Positions 5,929 to 6,675 of a stretch of 6,675 bases of DNA are shown here, in pieces. The DNA lies in assembly GCA_018825865.1 (NCBI GenBank), contig JAHKAF010000108.1:1-6675 (forward strand), in the 5' to 3' direction. This stretch comes from Nanobdellota archaeon. GTDB lineage: Archaea; Nanobdellota; Nanobdellia; Pacearchaeales; GW2011-AR1. Position 1 is the stretch's first letter; the number at the start of each line of letters is the position of its first letter. The notes below the pieces were generated by a model, which worked only from the letters and a program-made list of their open reading frames with translations, searched no databases and was not told where the DNA came from. Position numbers and translations under genes: made by a program.

Positions 5929-5935
5929 CACCTCA
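5929..5935 (-). promoter_or_regulatory. Shine-Dalgarno that decides the TTG start of ligase
   Basis: TGAGGTG on the minus strand, complementary to the archaeal 16S 3' end, with a 7-nt spacer before TTG. Together with the upstream in-frame TGA it fixes the start. Confidence 0.75.
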
Positions 5936-5954
5936 ATGATATGAAGAATGAGAT

Positions 5955-5963
5955 GTTTTTAAG
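5955..5963 (-). promoter_or_regulatory. Possible TATA-like box of the ligase gene
   Basis: The minus strand reads CTTAAAAAC about 37 nt before the TTG. Initiation about 26 nt downstream would leave a leader of roughly a dozen bases containing the Shine-Dalgarno. A weak match to the consensus. Confidence 0.35.
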
Positions 5964-5996
5964 ATTGTTGCTCACAAATTAGCAGATTGAGGAGGG

Positions 5997-6035
5997 TTGA
6001 TAATGAAATAGCTTCGCATAATCGTTTAAGTAACT
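5997..6035 (+). repeat. 39-bp dispersed repeat, copy 3
   Basis: TTGATAAT left end, the AATAGCTTCGCAT core and the AGTAACT right end as in copy 1, with changes mainly between core and right end. Same orientation as the other copies. Here no GC-rich hairpin precedes it, so the two modules can occur apart. Confidence 0.8.
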
Positions 6036-6071
6036 TATCTTTTTATTTTTGTTAACTACTTACTATCAATT

Positions 6072-6085
6072 CTCGCTACAGCGAG
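6072..6085. repeat. CTCGC/GCGAG hairpin after the DUF5661-like gene
   Basis: A perfect 5-bp stem with loop TACA, 14 bp after the stop of the DUF5661-like gene on the minus strand. The stem is identical to that at 1567-1580 (loop TATC), with flanking TCTCGCTA also shared, so it is probably a fragment of the same repeat family. It may mark the 3' end of the transcript. Confidence 0.55.
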
Positions 6086-6099
6086 GTTATTACATAGAA

Positions 6100-6369
6100 T
6101 TATTTACTTCCCCAAAACTTATCCGCTTCCTTTTCCATTTTTTCTAACCGAGTATAATAATCTGGAAATTCATTTAAATGAGCCAGTGCAATTTTGCCAG
6201 TCATAAGCGCGTCGTCGTTTGTGACGTTTGTGTTTTCGTCAACTGTTCCATGTTCAAGTTCAACATCCATTCCTTTTCTGAATTGCTCAACGTCAAACTT
6301 ATCCCATTTGATTCCAAACTGTTCACCTATTTCTTTAGCTTCCTCTTCTGTAAATGATTTTTTTGGCAT
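6100..6369 (-). CDS. Small DUF5661-like protein
   Basis: 89 residues, acidic and probably cytoplasmic; no signal peptide or membrane helix. The pattern F-T-E-E-E-A-K-E-I-G (6-15), a short I-K-W-D-K-F segment, F-R-K-G-M-D-V-E-L-E-H-G-T (30-42), then N-V-T-N-D-D (48-53) and ALAHLNEFPDYYTRLEKME (62-80) matches what I recall of DUF5661, a small family in bacteria, archaea and phages with no assigned function. The H-G-T and HLNE..DYY segments look like the conserved centre. ATG at 6369 starts right before MPKK; no Shine-Dalgarno or properly spaced TATA box is seen. The gene may use a distant TATA box near 6463-6469, or be read with L15e. Family name from memory; function unknown. Confidence 0.8.
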   Translation of the reverse strand: MPKKSFTEEEAKEIGEQFGIKWDKFDVEQFRKGMDVELEHGTVDENTNVTNDDALMTGKIALAHLNEFPDYYTRLEKMEKEADKFWGSK

Positions 6370-6386
6370 TTTTTCTCTATTGATTT

Positions 6387-6463
6387 ACGATTTCGCTCGG
6401 AGCCCGTTCCATCCCGCCAGTCAGCGCCTTCGGCGCAGACAGAAGTTAGTCTCGCGAAATCGT
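6387..6463. repeat. Structured repeat copy E with 10-bp terminal inverted repeats
   Basis: Perfect 10-bp ends ACGATTTCGC (6387-6396) and GCGAAATCGT (6454-6463) enclose a small GGA/TCC hairpin with a six-base loop (6399-6410) and a GC-rich hairpin GTC-A-GCGCC-TTC-GGCGC-A-GAC (6420-6440). AGTCTCGC is shared with copy A, and GCCTTCGGCGCAGACA with copy D. The spacer is shorter (9 bases) and the G-quadruplex motif is lost. The element lies between L15e and the DUF5661-like gene and may fall in the latter's 5' leader. Confidence 0.75.
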
Positions 6464-6470
6464 TTTATAG
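6461..6470 (-). promoter_or_regulatory. Possible TATA box for the DUF5661-like gene
   Basis: The minus strand reads CTATAAAACG, the best TATA match in this gap, overlapping the right end of repeat E. Initiation near 6440 would give a leader of about 70 nt containing both repeat hairpins. Not confirmed; co-transcription with L15e is the alternative. Confidence 0.4.
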
Positions 6471-6484
6471 AAAATAAAAAGAAG
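6471..6484 (-). terminator. T-rich terminator candidate for L15e
   Basis: The minus strand reads CTTCTTTTTATTTT about 45 nt after the L15e stop. It is a typical archaeal U-rich terminator stretch and precedes the putative TATA box of the next gene. Confidence 0.45.
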
Positions 6485-6525
6485 GAGATGTTTAAATAAG
6501 TTTTGTTGGGATATGCGTAGAACCT

Positions 6526-6675
6526 CTACTTCCCTCGTCCTTTCCCTGCCCTCACCGACGGACGAGATTTGTTAGTCGGGTGTTTGCTTCGAAGTCCCCT
6601 CGATTTTTTACCTGCAGAAGTTAATCCTTTCATTGTTCTTTTTTGGTTGACTGGTTTTGTTATCCAGTTCATTGT
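6526..6675 (-). CDS. rpl15e: Ribosomal protein L15e, C-terminal part (5' partial)
   Basis: The last 49 codons and stop TAG of a gene that begins right of the window. The peptide contains NWITKPVNQKR, then MKGLTSAGKKSRGLRSKH and ends with RPSVRAGKGRGK. The segment GLTSAGKKSRGL is the hallmark of the L15e C-terminus, a 50S subunit protein of archaea and eukaryotes (eL15) that binds 23S rRNA through basic extensions. The tail is very basic and ends slightly differently from the usual RRAAWRRRN type. No start can be judged. It is the first gene of the minus-strand run seen here, and its presence supports an archaeal host. Confidence 0.88.
   Translation of the reverse strand, partial: TMNWITKPVNQKRTMKGLTSAGKKSRGLRSKHPTNKSRPSVRAGKGRGK

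Noticed and set aside
1595..6035. Three copies of a 39-bp repeat as a CRISPR array
   Set aside because: Copies are hundreds to thousands of bases apart, separated by genes, without regular spacers or cas genes.
6194..6499. Open frame of 101 codons on the plus strand
   Set aside because: Antisense to the DUF5661-like gene and running through repeat E; Ser/Phe-rich shadow composition with no domain.
6528..6600. GC-rich stretch as another repeat copy
   Set aside because: It lies inside the L15e reading frame and encodes conserved basic residues; it lacks the TTC-loop hairpin.

Overview
The window is a stretch of an AT-rich archaeal chromosome. The evidence is a TATA-binding protein gene, an archaeal-type ATP-dependent DNA ligase, the C-terminus of ribosomal protein L15e, and TATA-like boxes placed about 22-30 nt before start codons as in leaderless archaeal transcripts. 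The secreted protein with W-C-x-W-S/T cysteine-rich repeats, the small genes and the compact layout would fit a DPANN-type lineage (for example Woesearchaeota, Pacearchaeota or a relative). That placement is an inference and not a proof.

Layout: 1-1494 (+) is a long RelA/SpoT homologue (RSH) whose hydrolase domain lies mostly left of the window. Everything else is on the minus strand. 1691-2257 is TBP. 2472-3569 is a membrane protein joining a six-helix domain resembling YjdF/DUF2238 to a Schlafen-type AlbA_2 domain. 3601-4092 is a membrane-anchored secreted protein with two six-cysteine repeats. 4215-5921 is DNA ligase, starting at TTG behind a good Shine-Dalgarno. 6100-6369 is a small DUF5661-like protein. 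6526-6675 is the C-terminal 49 residues of L15e.

All five intergenic gaps above 100 bp carry related repetitive, structured DNA. Module 1 (gaps after RSH, after ligase and before the DUF5661-like gene; diverged copy upstream of TBP) has a short hairpin with a six-base loop, a C-rich spacer, and a GC-rich hairpin with a TTC loop. One stem base pair is changed on both sides between copies. In two copies the spacer is a textbook G-quadruplex motif on the minus strand. Module 2 is a 39-41 bp sequence with an invariant 13-base core, present three times in the same orientation. In two gaps module 2 follows the hairpin DNA by exactly 14 bp. This is the most likely undescribed element family here: small dispersed intergenic repeats resembling REP/MITE elements, with possible roles in termination or UTR structure.

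How the genes relate: TBP, ligase and L15e are housekeeping information-processing genes. The RSH protein would couple translation stress to (p)ppGpp, which is unusual for an archaeon and suggests acquisition from bacteria. The AlbA_2 membrane protein and the cysteine-rich surface protein are adjacent, co-oriented and share an identical 15-bp promoter box at identical spacing. They may therefore be co-regulated and could form a small envelope-associated module of unknown function. There is no gene-free stretch above 300 bases, no tRNA or rRNA, and no CRISPR array.
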